Source: JBMNRY01 sp050944915
Lineage (GTDB): Bacteria; Bacillota; Limnochordia; JAAZLZ01
DNA: 16,545 nt
NCBI GenBank assembly: GCA_050944915.1
Contig: JBMNRY010000042.1
Span: 1-16,545, forward strand
Direction: 5' to 3'
Below, in pieces: positions 6,731 to 14,268 of the stretch (positions are counted from its first letter, which is position 1; each line of letters starts with the position of its first letter). A program made the translations under genes and the position numbers. The notes under the pieces are model-generated. The model ran no database searches. It saw nothing but the letters and a program-made list of their open reading frames with translations, and was not told the DNA's origin.

Positions 6731-7864
6731 CTACCTGTACCGGCCGTAGGTTAATCCCGTATCGAAGAGAGCGACGATATTTTCCGGCGGGACATCGGCT
6801 TGGATGTTATGGACAGGATTGAGAACATAACCACCGCCGGCGGCCATCTGGTCGATGCGCAGTTTGACTTCTGCCTCTACTTCGGCGACGGTACCCCTTG
6901 GTAAAACTCGCTGGGTATCGATGCCTCCCCAGAAGGAAAGCTTATCACCAAAGTCCTTTTTCAGAGCGGCGGGGTCCATTCCCCGGGCACTGACTTGGAT
7001 GGGATTGAGGACTTCCACGCCGATTTCGATCAAATCTTCGATCACCGAGACGATGGAACCGCAGGAATGGTAATGGATTTTGGCTGGCGATAACTTCCGA
7101 ATGGCGGCGAAAAGCTTTGCCTGGCGAGGCTTTAAGTATTCTCGGTACATTTTCGGGGAGACCATCAAATCACTTTGCGTAGCTAGGTCATCGCCATAAA
7201 CAACCACGTCAACCTTATCCCCCGCCTCGGCCAACATGCCTTGAATCAAATCCAGCTGGAACTGAAGGGTGATATCCATCAAGTCACAGATCGCTTCCGG
7301 GTTCAAAGCTAGATCGAGGAACCAGCCTTCAAAACCCCGCAGAAATTGGCTTTGACCGATGAACCCTCCTCGGATGTTGACGACGACTCCATAACCTTCA
7401 TCATGATACTTGGTGATCTCCTCGGCGACGCCGACGAAACGACTAGGATGGCTCCCATCGGGCCAGGGGTATTTATCCAACTGGCCAGGGGTGATGCCTT
7501 CGGCGAAGGGGCTCTTGACCACATCATAGTACAACCCACCCGGTGGGCGGCGGCGTACTAAGCCCCACTCATCTTCATAGGAATCACCGGGACCAACTTT
7601 ATCTTCCCATAGGGCATGGGGACGGGGAAAGACACCCCGGGTATCCACACCCAACCGTTCCAACAGTTCATCATCTTGAGACAAATCTGCCAATTGAAAG
7701 GGCTTATCCAGTAGACGAGTTGGGCTTTCGATGCCTAAGTGTTTTTTTAGTCTTTCATAAGCGAAGATGGTAATACCCGAATTAGGGGAGCTGCCCAAGT
7801 CGATGGGCACCCGGTCGGGTTCTTTGTGCTCAAGGGCCATCCGCAATCTTTGGCCGTGGGTCAT
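6731..7864 (-). CDS. Uroporphyrinogen decarboxylase superfamily protein (methyltransferase-like)
   Basis: A 377-residue TIM-barrel protein of the UroD/MtaA superfamily. The N-terminal block HKEPDRVPID (13-22), VNIRGGF (162-168), the zinc-type motif HYHSCGS (264-270), LNPIQVSARGMDP (286-298), FWGGIDTQ (311-318) and VHNIQADVPPENI (351-363) are typical of the non-haem branch often found near corrinoid methyltransferases. In MtaA-type enzymes His-x-Cys plus a distant Cys bind zinc; here the only distant candidate is His352, giving a predicted His266/Cys268/His352 site. The protein therefore probably activates or moves a methyl or other one-carbon group rather than making haem. No corrinoid protein is encoded in the window. 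GGAGGT lies 6 bases before the ATG. It is transcribed divergently from the aldehyde oxidoreductase. Confidence 0.85.
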   Translation of the reverse strand: MTHGQRLRMALEHKEPDRVPIDLGSSPNSGITIFAYERLKKHLGIESPTRLLDKPFQLADLSQDDELLERLGVDTRGVFPRPHALWEDKVGPGDSYEDEWGLVRRRPPGGLYYDVVKSPFAEGITPGQLDKYPWPDGSHPSRFVGVAEEITKYHDEGYGVVVNIRGGFIGQSQFLRGFEGWFLDLALNPEAICDLMDITLQFQLDLIQGMLAEAGDKVDVVVYGDDLATQSDLMVSPKMYREYLKPRQAKLFAAIRKLSPAKIHYHSCGSIVSVIEDLIEIGVEVLNPIQVSARGMDPAALKKDFGDKLSFWGGIDTQRVLPRGTVAEVEAEVKLRIDQMAAGGGYVLNPVHNIQADVPPENIVALFDTGLTYGRYR

Positions 7865-8118
7865 CTCAACACCTCCAAAATCTGTGCCGATGGATGGTTT
7901 CTATCCGCTTTTAGTCTTCTTTGGCTGTGGAGGATAGTCCTTCTCCGCCCTCAAGGGTTTTCCATAAACTAGCTTCATCACGCTCAAAAAACCTAGATAT
8001 TACCGATTCTTGGATATAGGGAATTTTTTCACAATCCCTCTTCTTTGGAGGAGGTAAACGGTCACCCAATACAGAAAGGATCAATAATTTTGGCATCTTG
8101 GGGAAAGGAGGCCACAGG

Positions 8119-9819
8119 ATGGAGCGATTTTTGCGGGTAAATATGACGGAGTTGAAGGTGCAGGTGGAAGAGGCGTCGGAAAAATACCGATTTTATGGTG
8201 GTCGTTCTCTGATCGCCAGACTCCTCACCGATGAAGTAGATCCCCGATGTGAGCCTTTAGGACCCTATAACAAAATTATTTTTGCTCCAGGATTGTTGGG
8301 GGGGACGACGGCTCCTTGTTCCTACCGCCTATCCGTTGGGGCCAAAAGTCCCTTAACCGGCGGCATCAAAGAATCCAATGGCGGGGGTATCGCCGGAGGA
8401 ACCATCGCTCGCCTTGGATATAAAGGAATCATCGTGGAAGGTCTTGCCGAGAAGAATGGCCCCTATATCTTGGAGGTAGACGAAACGGGGGGGAGATTAA
8501 TCCCGGCACCGGAGTATGGGGGGTTGGGGGTCTATGAGGCTACAGAAAAACTAATAGACCGTTTTGGCCACCGGGCAATCATCCTCATCGGTCCTGCGGG
8601 AGAAATGCGGTTGAGGGCCAGTGGGGTGGCTAGCACCGACAAAGATGGTATCCCCAGCAGGTATGCCGGTCGAGGTGGACTTGGTGCCGTCATGGGTGCC
8701 AAGGGATTAAAGGCCATCGTGTTAGCTCCGGGAGAGATGAGGAAGCTCTACGATAAAGCAGGTTTTCAAAGGGCCGTCCGGGAGCTGGTCGAGTTGTTGC
8801 GCAAGACCCCCCAAACTAGTGAGATCTATACTAAGTATGGTACCGCCGCGGCTTTGCGGGTCACCAACGAAGTCGGAGGCTTGCCCACCCGCAATTTCCG
8901 GGCTGGTAGCTTTGAGGGAGCCGATGAATTAGACGGGTATGCATTATACGATGTGATTCGCGCCCGGGGCGGAGTCGGTACCCCGACCCATGCTTGTATG
9001 CCTGGCTGTCCCATCCGATGTTCCAATATTTTCCCCGATGAGACAGGAGAACGGGTTATCGTTTCCCCTTTGGAGTATGAGACCATCTGTCTGCTCGGGA
9101 CCAATTTGGATATCGGTTCCTTCGACGAAATCGCGGAACTGAATTATCTTTGTAATGACTATGGTTTAGATACCTTAGATGTTGGCGGTGCTTTGGCCAT
9201 CTGTATGGACGAAGGGTTGATCCCTTGGGGCGATTTCCAGCGGGTTAAGGAAGTTTTAGCCGAGATCCCCAAAGGGACTATGTTCGGTCGGGTCATTGGC
9301 TCCGGGACCGAAATCACCGGTCGTGTCCTCGGTTCCCGACGGATACCGGCCGTTTTAGGTCAGGGCATGCCAGCCTATGAACCCCGGGGTTTTAAAGGTC
9401 TTGGTGTCACCTATGCTACCTCGCCCATGGGAGCCGATCATACCGCTGGGAATACCTTGCGTGTCCAAATCGATCATCACCGGCCTGAAGGCCAAGCCGA
9501 TGCTTCTAAAGCCGCCCAATTGGGCAGTGTGATTTGGGATTTTCTGGGGTGTTGTATGTTCGTCGGACCTGCCGTTGGCGCCAAACGGGAGTATGTGGTC
9601 AATTTGGTCAATACTGCCTTGGGCTGGCAGTGGACCGAAGAGGATATCCTTAATCTTTGTCGGGAAACCTTACGTTTAGAAAGGTCCTTCAATAGGGGGG
9701 CGGGGATCGATCCCCAAAGCCAGCGCATACCCGAGTTCATGTATTACGAGCGCCAGGAAACGACGGGAGAGATTTTCGATGTTAGTGATAAAGAACTATC
9801 CTGGGTCCGCGACGTATAA
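8119..9819 (+). CDS. Aldehyde:ferredoxin oxidoreductase (tungsten/molybdenum pterin enzyme)
   Basis: A 566-residue protein from the ATG at 8119, chosen because AAGGAGG at 8105-8111 lies 7 bases upstream; the TTG at 8098 precedes that site. AOR-family blocks: GGRSLIARLL near the start, SPLTGGIKESNGGG, and YAGRGGLGAVMGAKGLKAI (about 182-200), which binds the pterin. The [4Fe-4S] ligands are Cys293, Cys297 and Cys301 (CMPGCPIRC, a C-x3-C-x3-C spacing as in a sub-branch of AORs) plus one of Cys478/479. DYGLDTLDVGGAL (347-359) and GADHTAGNT (438-446) match the two pterin-contact loops. By family it oxidises an aldehyde to an acid and reduces ferredoxin in the cytoplasm; the aldehyde is unknown. 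The next gene overlaps its end and encodes a MoaD-like protein, as often seen beside AOR genes. Confidence 0.93.
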   Translation: MERFLRVNMTELKVQVEEASEKYRFYGGRSLIARLLTDEVDPRCEPLGPYNKIIFAPGLLGGTTAPCSYRLSVGAKSPLTGGIKESNGGGIAGGTIARLGYKGIIVEGLAEKNGPYILEVDETGGRLIPAPEYGGLGVYEATEKLIDRFGHRAIILIGPAGEMRLRASGVASTDKDGIPSRYAGRGGLGAVMGAKGLKAIVLAPGEMRKLYDKAGFQRAVRELVELLRKTPQTSEIYTKYGTAAALRVTNEVGGLPTRNFRAGSFEGADELDGYALYDVIRARGGVGTPTHACMPGCPIRCSNIFPDETGERVIVSPLEYETICLLGTNLDIGSFDEIAELNYLCNDYGLDTLDVGGALAICMDEGLIPWGDFQRVKEVLAEIPKGTMFGRVIGSGTEITGRVLGSRRIPAVLGQGMPAYEPRGFKGLGVTYATSPMGADHTAGNTLRVQIDHHRPEGQADASKAAQLGSVIWDFLGCCMFVGPAVGAKREYVVNLVNTALGWQWTEEDILNLCRETLRLERSFNRGAGIDPQSQRIPEFMYYERQETTGEIFDVSDKELSWVRDV

Positions 9820-10084
9820 TATAATTCGGTTGGAGGTTTTCCCCCCAGATTTGCTGCAGGCAGGGGAGGTCCAAGATCCCCTCATTGAGCTGCGCCCTGA
9901 CAAGACTGGATGGCAGGTCTTCTATCAAGGGGAGCTTACCTTGGCCCAACTGTTGGCTAATCTGCAGCTAGAGCTTCCCCCTGGCCATCAGGTCCTGCGG
10001 GATCGGCGCATGATCCAAGGTGAAGAAATCCTAAGAAACGGGGATCGAATCGTTATCTTACCGGTCCCCTTGGCAGGTGGATAA
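9779..10084 (+). CDS. MoaD/ThiS-like ubiquitin-fold sulfur carrier protein
   Basis: A 101-residue protein with the ubiquitin-fold signature at its end: RNGDRIVILPVPLAGG, finishing in the free Gly-Gly that is adenylated and thiocarboxylated in MoaD and ThiS proteins. It probably supplies sulfur for the dithiolene of the tungsto- or molybdopterin used by the upstream oxidoreductase. The gene overlaps the AOR gene by 41 bases, so the two must be co-transcribed and are likely translationally coupled. The ATG at 9779 has GGGAGA 8 bases upstream; a later start near the TTG at 9830 would give a more standard MoaD length of about 84, so the N-terminal 17 residues are uncertain. No activating MoeB/ThiF-type enzyme is present in the window. 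Confidence 0.8.
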   Translation: MLVIKNYPGSATYNIIRLEVFPPDLLQAGEVQDPLIELRPDKTGWQVFYQGELTLAQLLANLQLELPPGHQVLRDRRMIQGEEILRNGDRIVILPVPLAGG

Positions 10085-10116
10085 ATATCGCAAATTGGCA
10101 GGAGGAATTACAGCTT

Positions 10117-10218
10117 TTGTGTGGAATCGTAGTAGTTGGCCTGATATTGATTTGTTACGGGCCGTTTAGGCCCGTAATTAATAATGTCTTGACGGGAACC
10201 CGTATTCAAGACACATAA
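10117..10218 (+). CDS. Possible 33-residue single-helix membrane peptide upstream of hppA
   Basis: A TTG-initiated frame of 33 codons, with GGAGG at 10101-10105, 11 bases upstream (slightly long). The peptide begins MCGIVVVGLILICYG, a clear transmembrane-type stretch, followed by a polar tail ending TGTRIQDT. It lies 32 bases after the MoaD-like gene and 96 bases before hppA, on the same strand. The same DNA also holds two strong hairpins (10155-10177 and 10186-10212), so the interval might be an untranslated leader instead. A second short frame from GTG at 10119 (16 codons) uses the same ribosome binding site. I do not recognise a family. Confidence 0.3.
   Translation: MCGIVVVGLILICYGPFRPVINNVLTGTRIQDT
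10155..10212 (+). promoter_or_regulatory. Two consecutive hairpins in the hppA leader
   Basis: Hairpin 1 has a perfect 9-bp stem (TTACGGGCC 10155-10163; GGCCCGTAA 10169-10177) with a 5-nt loop. Hairpin 2 has an outer 7-bp stem (GTCTTGA 10186-10192; TCAAGAC 10206-10212) and an inner CGGG/CCCG stem. Neither is followed by a T-tract, so they are poor terminators. They may be regulatory RNA, transcript-stabilising elements or a processing site between the oxidoreductase genes and hppA. Further down, an AGGC/GCCT/AGGC series (about 10237-10269) allows two exclusive small stems. Confidence 0.5.
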
Positions 10219-10314
10219 GCGGGGGCTCACAGATCAAGGCTTATTTTCCGTGCCTAAGAAGCGCAGGCATCAATATCGGCCAGGAGGAAACTAATATTAT
10301 TGGGAGGTTGGAGC

Positions 10315-12276
10315 ATGCAACCGGGCTATGTAGGACTAGTAATTGGTATTGTAGGTTTGTTCTATGCACTCTCGGTTTACCGGCGGGTCCTCAGCCAACC
10401 GGCCGGAAGCCCAGCGATGCAGGATATCGCTGAAGCGATCCACGAGGGAGCGATGTCTTTCCTAAGAAGGGAATATCGCAGCTTAGTCGTTTTCGTGGTC
10501 GTTCTAGGCGTTGTCATCGCTATTTTCATTCACCCCCTCACAGCTCTGGCGTTCCTGCTCGGTTCCATCTTTTCGATGTTGGCCGGATACGTCGGTATGC
10601 AAGCTGCTACCCATGGTAATGTGCGAACTGCACAGGCAGCGACCAAAGGGATTGTTCAGGCTTTAGGAGTCGCCTTTGACAGTGGTTCTGTCATGGGTAT
10701 GGCCGTGGCCAGCTTAGGTGTTTTAGGTTTAAGTGTCGTTTATATGTTGGTTCCTGATCCTGGTCTAAAGGCCAACGTCATCAACGGGTTCGCCATGGGC
10801 GCCAGTTCCATCGCACTCTTCGCCCGTGTTGGCGGTGGTATCTATACCAAGGCTGCCGACGTCGGCGCCGACCTGGTCGGTAAAGTAGAAGCAGGGATCC
10901 CCGAAGACGACCCCCGTAACCCCGCCGTTATCGCCGACAACGTCGGTGACTGTGTTGGTGATACCGCAGGGATGGGTGCCGACTTGTTCGAATCCTATGT
11001 GGGTTCGGTAACGGCCGCTATCGCCATTGGAGCGACCATGGCCAACGCTATGGGTTTCATGTCCTTGCCGCTGTTGCTGGTCGCCATTGGTACCATTGCT
11101 TCCTTAATTGGGACCATGTCCTTGAAAATCTTTAGGAATATGGAACCTTCCAAAGCTTTGTCTACGGGCACTAACGTCAGTGTCGGCATGTTAATCCTCG
11201 GTTCCTTCTTCCTCGTCAAGGGAGTCATCGGTGATTTAGCCTATTTCTGGGCCATCGTCGCCGGTGCCTTGGCGGGAATTGGTATTGCTACCGTCACCGA
11301 GTACTATACAGCCGATAAACCCGTTGTTGATGTGGCTCAATCCTGTCAAACCGGCCCTGCCACCGCGATTATTAGTGGTTTGGCCGTCGGTATGATTAGT
11401 ACTGCCTTGCCGATGATTCTCATCGCCATCGCCGTCTGGATTTCCTACTATTTCGGCGGTGTTTACGGTATCGCCCTGGCAGCTGTCGGTATGTTAGCCA
11501 CCGTTGGAATGACTATGTCTGTCGACGCCTATGGACCGGTAGCCGACAATGCCGGAGGTATTGCGGAAATGGCTGGGTTAGGTGAAGACGTGCGGACCAT
11601 TACCGACCAATTGGATGCTGTTGGTAATACTACAGCTGCTATCGGTAAAGGTTTTGCCGTCGGTTCGGCAGCCTTGACCGCCCTCGCTTTATTTAGCGCC
11701 TATACCCAGACGGTAGGTTTAACAACTATCGACATCACCCAAGCCAATGTGGTAATCGGTCTGCTCCTAGGTGGAACCCTGCCCTTTGTTTTTGGGGCTT
11801 TGACTATGGATGCCGTCGGTCGCGCTGCCTTCCAAATGGTGGAAGAAGTACGCCGCCAGTTCCGGGAAATCCCCGGCTTAATGGAAGGTAAGGCTAAGCC
11901 CGATTCCGCTCGCTGTGTCGATATTAGCGCCGCAGCAGCCTTGAAGGAAATGATCGTTCCTGGTCTTCTGGCCGTCATCGTTCCCATCGTCGTCGGTTTC
12001 CTCTTAGGGAAGGAAGCCCTCGGTGGATTGCTGGCCGGTTCCTTGGTTACCGGTGTGCTTCTAGCCATCATGATGACCAACAGCGGTGCTGCTTGGGATA
12101 ACGCCAAGAAGCATATCGAAGCTGGAAATCTCGGTGGTAAGGGAACACCGACCCACGCCGCGGCCGTCGTCGGCGACACCGTTGGTGACCCCTTCAAGGA
12201 TACCTCCGGTCCTTCGATGAACATCTTGATTAAGCTGATGTCCATCGTCGCCCTGGTATTCGGGCCCCTGTTCTAA
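10315..12276 (+). CDS. hppA: Membrane-bound ion-translocating pyrophosphatase, K+-dependent, Na+-type
   Basis: A 653-residue integral membrane protein with about 16 hydrophobic segments. The ATG at 10315 follows GGGAGG by 7 bases; a TTG at 10300 in frame is less likely. It hydrolyses pyrophosphate and pumps cations out of the cytoplasm. Substrate-site motifs are intact: DVGADLVGKVE (182-192), EDDPRNPAVIADNVGDCVGD (196-216 region), and the C-terminal DNAKKHIE and GDTVGDPFKDTSGP. GNTTAAIGKG (437-446) has Ala and Gly where K+-independent enzymes have Lys and Thr, which predicts K+ dependence. The Glu in GADLFESY (Glu226) sits where Na+-pumping pyrophosphatases carry it, unlike the FGSY of plant proton pumps, so Na+ (or Na+ plus H+) is predicted. 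It is the energy-conserving partner of biosynthetic PPi in anaerobes. A terminator follows directly. Confidence 0.95.
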   Translation: MQPGYVGLVIGIVGLFYALSVYRRVLSQPAGSPAMQDIAEAIHEGAMSFLRREYRSLVVFVVVLGVVIAIFIHPLTALAFLLGSIFSMLAGYVGMQAATHGNVRTAQAATKGIVQALGVAFDSGSVMGMAVASLGVLGLSVVYMLVPDPGLKANVINGFAMGASSIALFARVGGGIYTKAADVGADLVGKVEAGIPEDDPRNPAVIADNVGDCVGDTAGMGADLFESYVGSVTAAIAIGATMANAMGFMSLPLLLVAIGTIASLIGTMSLKIFRNMEPSKALSTGTNVSVGMLILGSFFLVKGVIGDLAYFWAIVAGALAGIGIATVTEYYTADKPVVDVAQSCQTGPATAIISGLAVGMISTALPMILIAIAVWISYYFGGVYGIALAAVGMLATVGMTMSVDAYGPVADNAGGIAEMAGLGEDVRTITDQLDAVGNTTAAIGKGFAVGSAALTALALFSAYTQTVGLTTIDITQANVVIGLLLGGTLPFVFGALTMDAVGRAAFQMVEEVRRQFREIPGLMEGKAKPDSARCVDISAAAALKEMIVPGLLAVIVPIVVGFLLGKEALGGLLAGSLVTGVLLAIMMTNSGAAWDNAKKHIEAGNLGGKGTPTHAAAVVGDTVGDPFKDTSGPSMNILIKLMSIVALVFGPLF

Positions 12277-12280
12277 ATGG

Positions 12281-12308
12281 AAAAAGCTGCCTGCGGGCAG
12301 CTTTTTTT
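12281..12308. terminator. Bidirectional intrinsic terminator between hppA and the kinase gene
   Basis: The stem AGCTGCC (12285-12291) pairs with GGCAGCT (12296-12302) over a 4-nt loop. It has an A-run on its left and seven T's (12302-12308) on its right, so it works as a terminator in both directions. It starts 5 bases after the hppA stop and lies about 37 bases beyond the end of the convergent histidine kinase gene. Confidence 0.92.
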
Positions 12309-12344
12309 ATTCCTCTTTTTTGACTGCTTTCAGATGGACCCTTT

Positions 12345-13958
12345 CTATAGGGTGTTTCTCAGTGATCCCCCGTCCTTGGCTTCCAAGGGGAGGAAAATAT
12401 TAAAGGTAGTATAATTGATATCGCTGTCGACCCAGATACGGCCGTTATGGATCTCTTCGATGATTTGGCGGGTGATAGTGAGCCCTAAGCCAGTGCCCTG
12501 GTTTTCTTTCGTGGTGAAAAAGGGTTTGAAAATATTTTCCTTGATTTCCGGCGGTAGGGGACTAGCGGTATTACTAATACCGATCACTAAGCCGGTTCTT
12601 TCTTTTTCCCAATTTAGATCGACCCTAATTCGGCCTCCTTTGGGCATGGCTTCGATGGCGTTTCTGATGATATTGAGAAGTGCTTGTTTAAGGAGTTGGG
12701 GGTGTACCGAAACCTGGGGTAGATCCCTTTGGTAATCAAAAACCAGATGGATATTGGCTAAGAATAATTCTGGTTCGACCATCGAAATGACCTGGTGCAA
12801 AACAGGACCTAAGGGTTCCCGGTGGAGTTGGTGTTCCGTCTCCCGGGATAACGCCAGGGGAGTCTTGACTAGATAGTCCATATAATCAACTTGCTTAGTA
12901 ATTTTGGCAAATAATTCTTGTCCTTTCGGAGATGTCTCCGGTAGGGATTGACCCACCTGGGCGATGGCCCGCATGGTGGCCAGGGGATTCTTTAGCTCAT
13001 GGGCAAATTGACTCGACAGCTCTCCAAAGGCCTTCAACCGTTCTAGATGACGCAGTTCCCTTTGGCTAGCCTCCAATTGTTTGAGGGCTTGATCCAGTTG
13101 GGTGTAGGGTCCATGGATGGCGCTGGCGACCAACGCTTGGTAATAGAACATGTAGCTTAGAATTTTGAAGAAATGGGCCAAAAGGTTAAAGGAATCATAC
13201 ACATAACTGAAGCTGAAGATCAAATTGGAGAGGATAGCGACGATTAGCCCACAGACCAACATGGGCAGGGAAGCCTCACGGATTGTTCTATATTGTTGCC
13301 AATACAGATAAGCCAAGAAAGCAACAGGTAGGCTTAATCCCAATTCGATCACGATGTTGAGATAACCGTTAGTCATCTCGGGGATATATAATAAATAGGG
13401 ATTCACCGAAAGCCGGGGAAGGAAATAAATCAGGCCGATAGCTAACAGAAGGCTAGAGAAAAGCCCACCGTTTCGCTCCCGGGGGGAGGCAATGGAGCCT
13501 ACGGGAATGGCTAGAGCTAGGGCCAGGGTAAGGAACAGGGTCAATCGGCCCACATACCAAAAGAGCATACAGGCTCCCTCGGCCACCACCTCGCTTAAGG
13601 GCATCCCTGGATAGGTGAGGATGTGGAAAAGTTCCATTATTCCGATAATAAGAAATCCGAGACCCATAAAGAGATTGCGTCTTTGTTGTTCCCGAGGTAC
13701 CAAATACCAGGCTATAGCAAAAATTGACCATGTGATAGCCACACCTAGTAATTCCAAGCTGGAATGGTAAACGGTGAACAGGTAAGGCTGGTAGAGGGTG
13801 TAAAAGTCGTCGTGGAAAACCTGGAGGTAAATAAGCACCGCTAGACAGCAGCCGATGAGAAGACGCAAATTAGGCTGTTTCTTATAGTGGAAGACGCGCA
13901 AGAACGTGGCGGGGGTGATGGCGAACAAAAGAAAGCGATGACTAGATTGGAAATTCAT
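12345..13958 (-). CDS. Membrane sensor histidine kinase (MASE3-type sensor), orphan
   Basis: A 537-residue protein from the ATG at 13958, preferred because AAGGAG lies 6 bases upstream; an in-frame ATG at 13997 has no such site. Residues 1-280 form about eight membrane helices. YLFTVYHSSLELL (59-71) and ELFHILTYPGMP (109-120) match the MASE3 sensor pattern. A short coiled linker (285-310) leads to the phosphoacceptor FAHELKNPLATM with His320, then the ATP-binding domain: N-box NIIRNAIEAM (429-438), F-box FKPFFTTK (477-484) and G-box GTGLGL (488-493). The G1 box is unusual: the conserved Asp of DxGxG is replaced within GISNTASPLPPE. The layout is of the KinB/sporulation-kinase kind, but no response regulator is encoded next to it, so its partner lies elsewhere. 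The signal sensed is unknown. Confidence 0.9.
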   Translation of the reverse strand: MNFQSSHRFLLFAITPATFLRVFHYKKQPNLRLLIGCCLAVLIYLQVFHDDFYTLYQPYLFTVYHSSLELLGVAITWSIFAIAWYLVPREQQRRNLFMGLGFLIIGIMELFHILTYPGMPLSEVVAEGACMLFWYVGRLTLFLTLALALAIPVGSIASPRERNGGLFSSLLLAIGLIYFLPRLSVNPYLLYIPEMTNGYLNIVIELGLSLPVAFLAYLYWQQYRTIREASLPMLVCGLIVAILSNLIFSFSYVYDSFNLLAHFFKILSYMFYYQALVASAIHGPYTQLDQALKQLEASQRELRHLERLKAFGELSSQFAHELKNPLATMRAIAQVGQSLPETSPKGQELFAKITKQVDYMDYLVKTPLALSRETEHQLHREPLGPVLHQVISMVEPELFLANIHLVFDYQRDLPQVSVHPQLLKQALLNIIRNAIEAMPKGGRIRVDLNWEKERTGLVIGISNTASPLPPEIKENIFKPFFTTKENQGTGLGLTITRQIIEEIHNGRIWVDSDINYTTFNIFLPLEAKDGGSLRNTL

Positions 13959-13990
13959 AGCCGGCTCCTTGTGAGAGTGTTGCCCAATAT

Positions 13991-14003
13991 GGAACAATGT
14001 TCC
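13991..14003. promoter_or_regulatory. 13-bp palindrome, candidate operator of the kinase gene
   Basis: GGAACAATGTTCC is a perfect palindrome with 6-bp arms around one central base. It lies just downstream of the predicted transcription start of the histidine kinase gene (about +6 to +18), a position where a bound repressor would block transcription. No regulator encoded in the window is an obvious partner; the TetR operators to the right have a different sequence. Confidence 0.4.
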
Positions 14004-14015
14004 TTTCCTTGATTA

Positions 14016-14024
14016 ATTATAACA
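14016..14024 (-). promoter_or_regulatory. Extended -10 promoter of the histidine kinase gene
   Basis: On the - strand the sequence TGTTATAAT gives a perfect TATAAT preceded by TGn, the extended -10 arrangement, which needs little -35 contact. The best -35 is weak (TGTGCA, 18-nt spacer). The transcript would start near 14009, about 50 bases before the ATG at 13958. Confidence 0.6.
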
Positions 14025-14040
14025 TACCATAATTAGGAAT

Positions 14041-14262
14041 GCACAGAATTTTCCCACCCCGGCCCATTGGCGAAGGGAGGGTTTTTTGTTTTGGGCCGGT
14101 TTTCTTCACCGGCGAACTTGAAGTACACGGTCAACAGCGGGAACCATCCTTCTTGGGTTGGGTCAAGGGGTCAGAAAGATTTCGTGGAGGTACTGATTCG
14201 GCGAAGGATAAGGTTTCCTTCATCAATACAAAGCTGGGAATAGGACTAATTCCCCTTTTTTT
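14041..14262 (+). other. Intergenic region with several stems and a terminator; candidate non-coding RNA
   Basis: No credible gene is seen between the kinase promoter and the tetR promoter. The + strand holds several pairings: CCGGCCC (14059-14065) with GGGCCGG (14093-14099), the competing hairpin GCCGGT/ACCGGC (14095-14100 and 14108-14113), GAAGGA/TCCTTC (14203-14208 and 14216-14221), and finally a terminator. A terminator with no gene in front of it suggests a short untranslated transcript. I found no convincing + strand promoter, so the call is tentative. Confidence 0.3.
14236..14262 (+). terminator. Intrinsic terminator just upstream of the tetR promoter
   Basis: The stem GGGAAT (14236-14241) / ATTCCC (14249-14254) with a 7-nt loop is followed by C and seven T's (14256-14262). 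It ends only 6 bases before the -35 box of the tetR promoter. It therefore insulates that promoter from transcription coming from the left. Confidence 0.65.
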
Positions 14263-14268
14263 CAATCA

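Noticed and set aside
7911..8096. 61-codon frame on the - strand in the interval between the UroD-like and aldehyde oxidoreductase genes
   Set aside because: There is no ribosome binding site in front of its ATG, the composition is unremarkable, and it lies in the shared upstream region of two divergent genes. It cannot be excluded without conservation data.
7865..8118. A molybdenum/tungsten cofactor riboswitch upstream of the aldehyde oxidoreductase
   Set aside because: The interval has a few short inverted repeats (for example AGGGA/TCCCT near 8017-8038), but nothing resembling the conserved Moco RNA core. No clear promoter was found either.
12345..12735. Overlapping + strand frames inside the histidine kinase gene, and similar shadow frames in the other genes
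   Set aside because: They lie wholly within well-supported genes on other frames and show no family motif or ribosome binding site.
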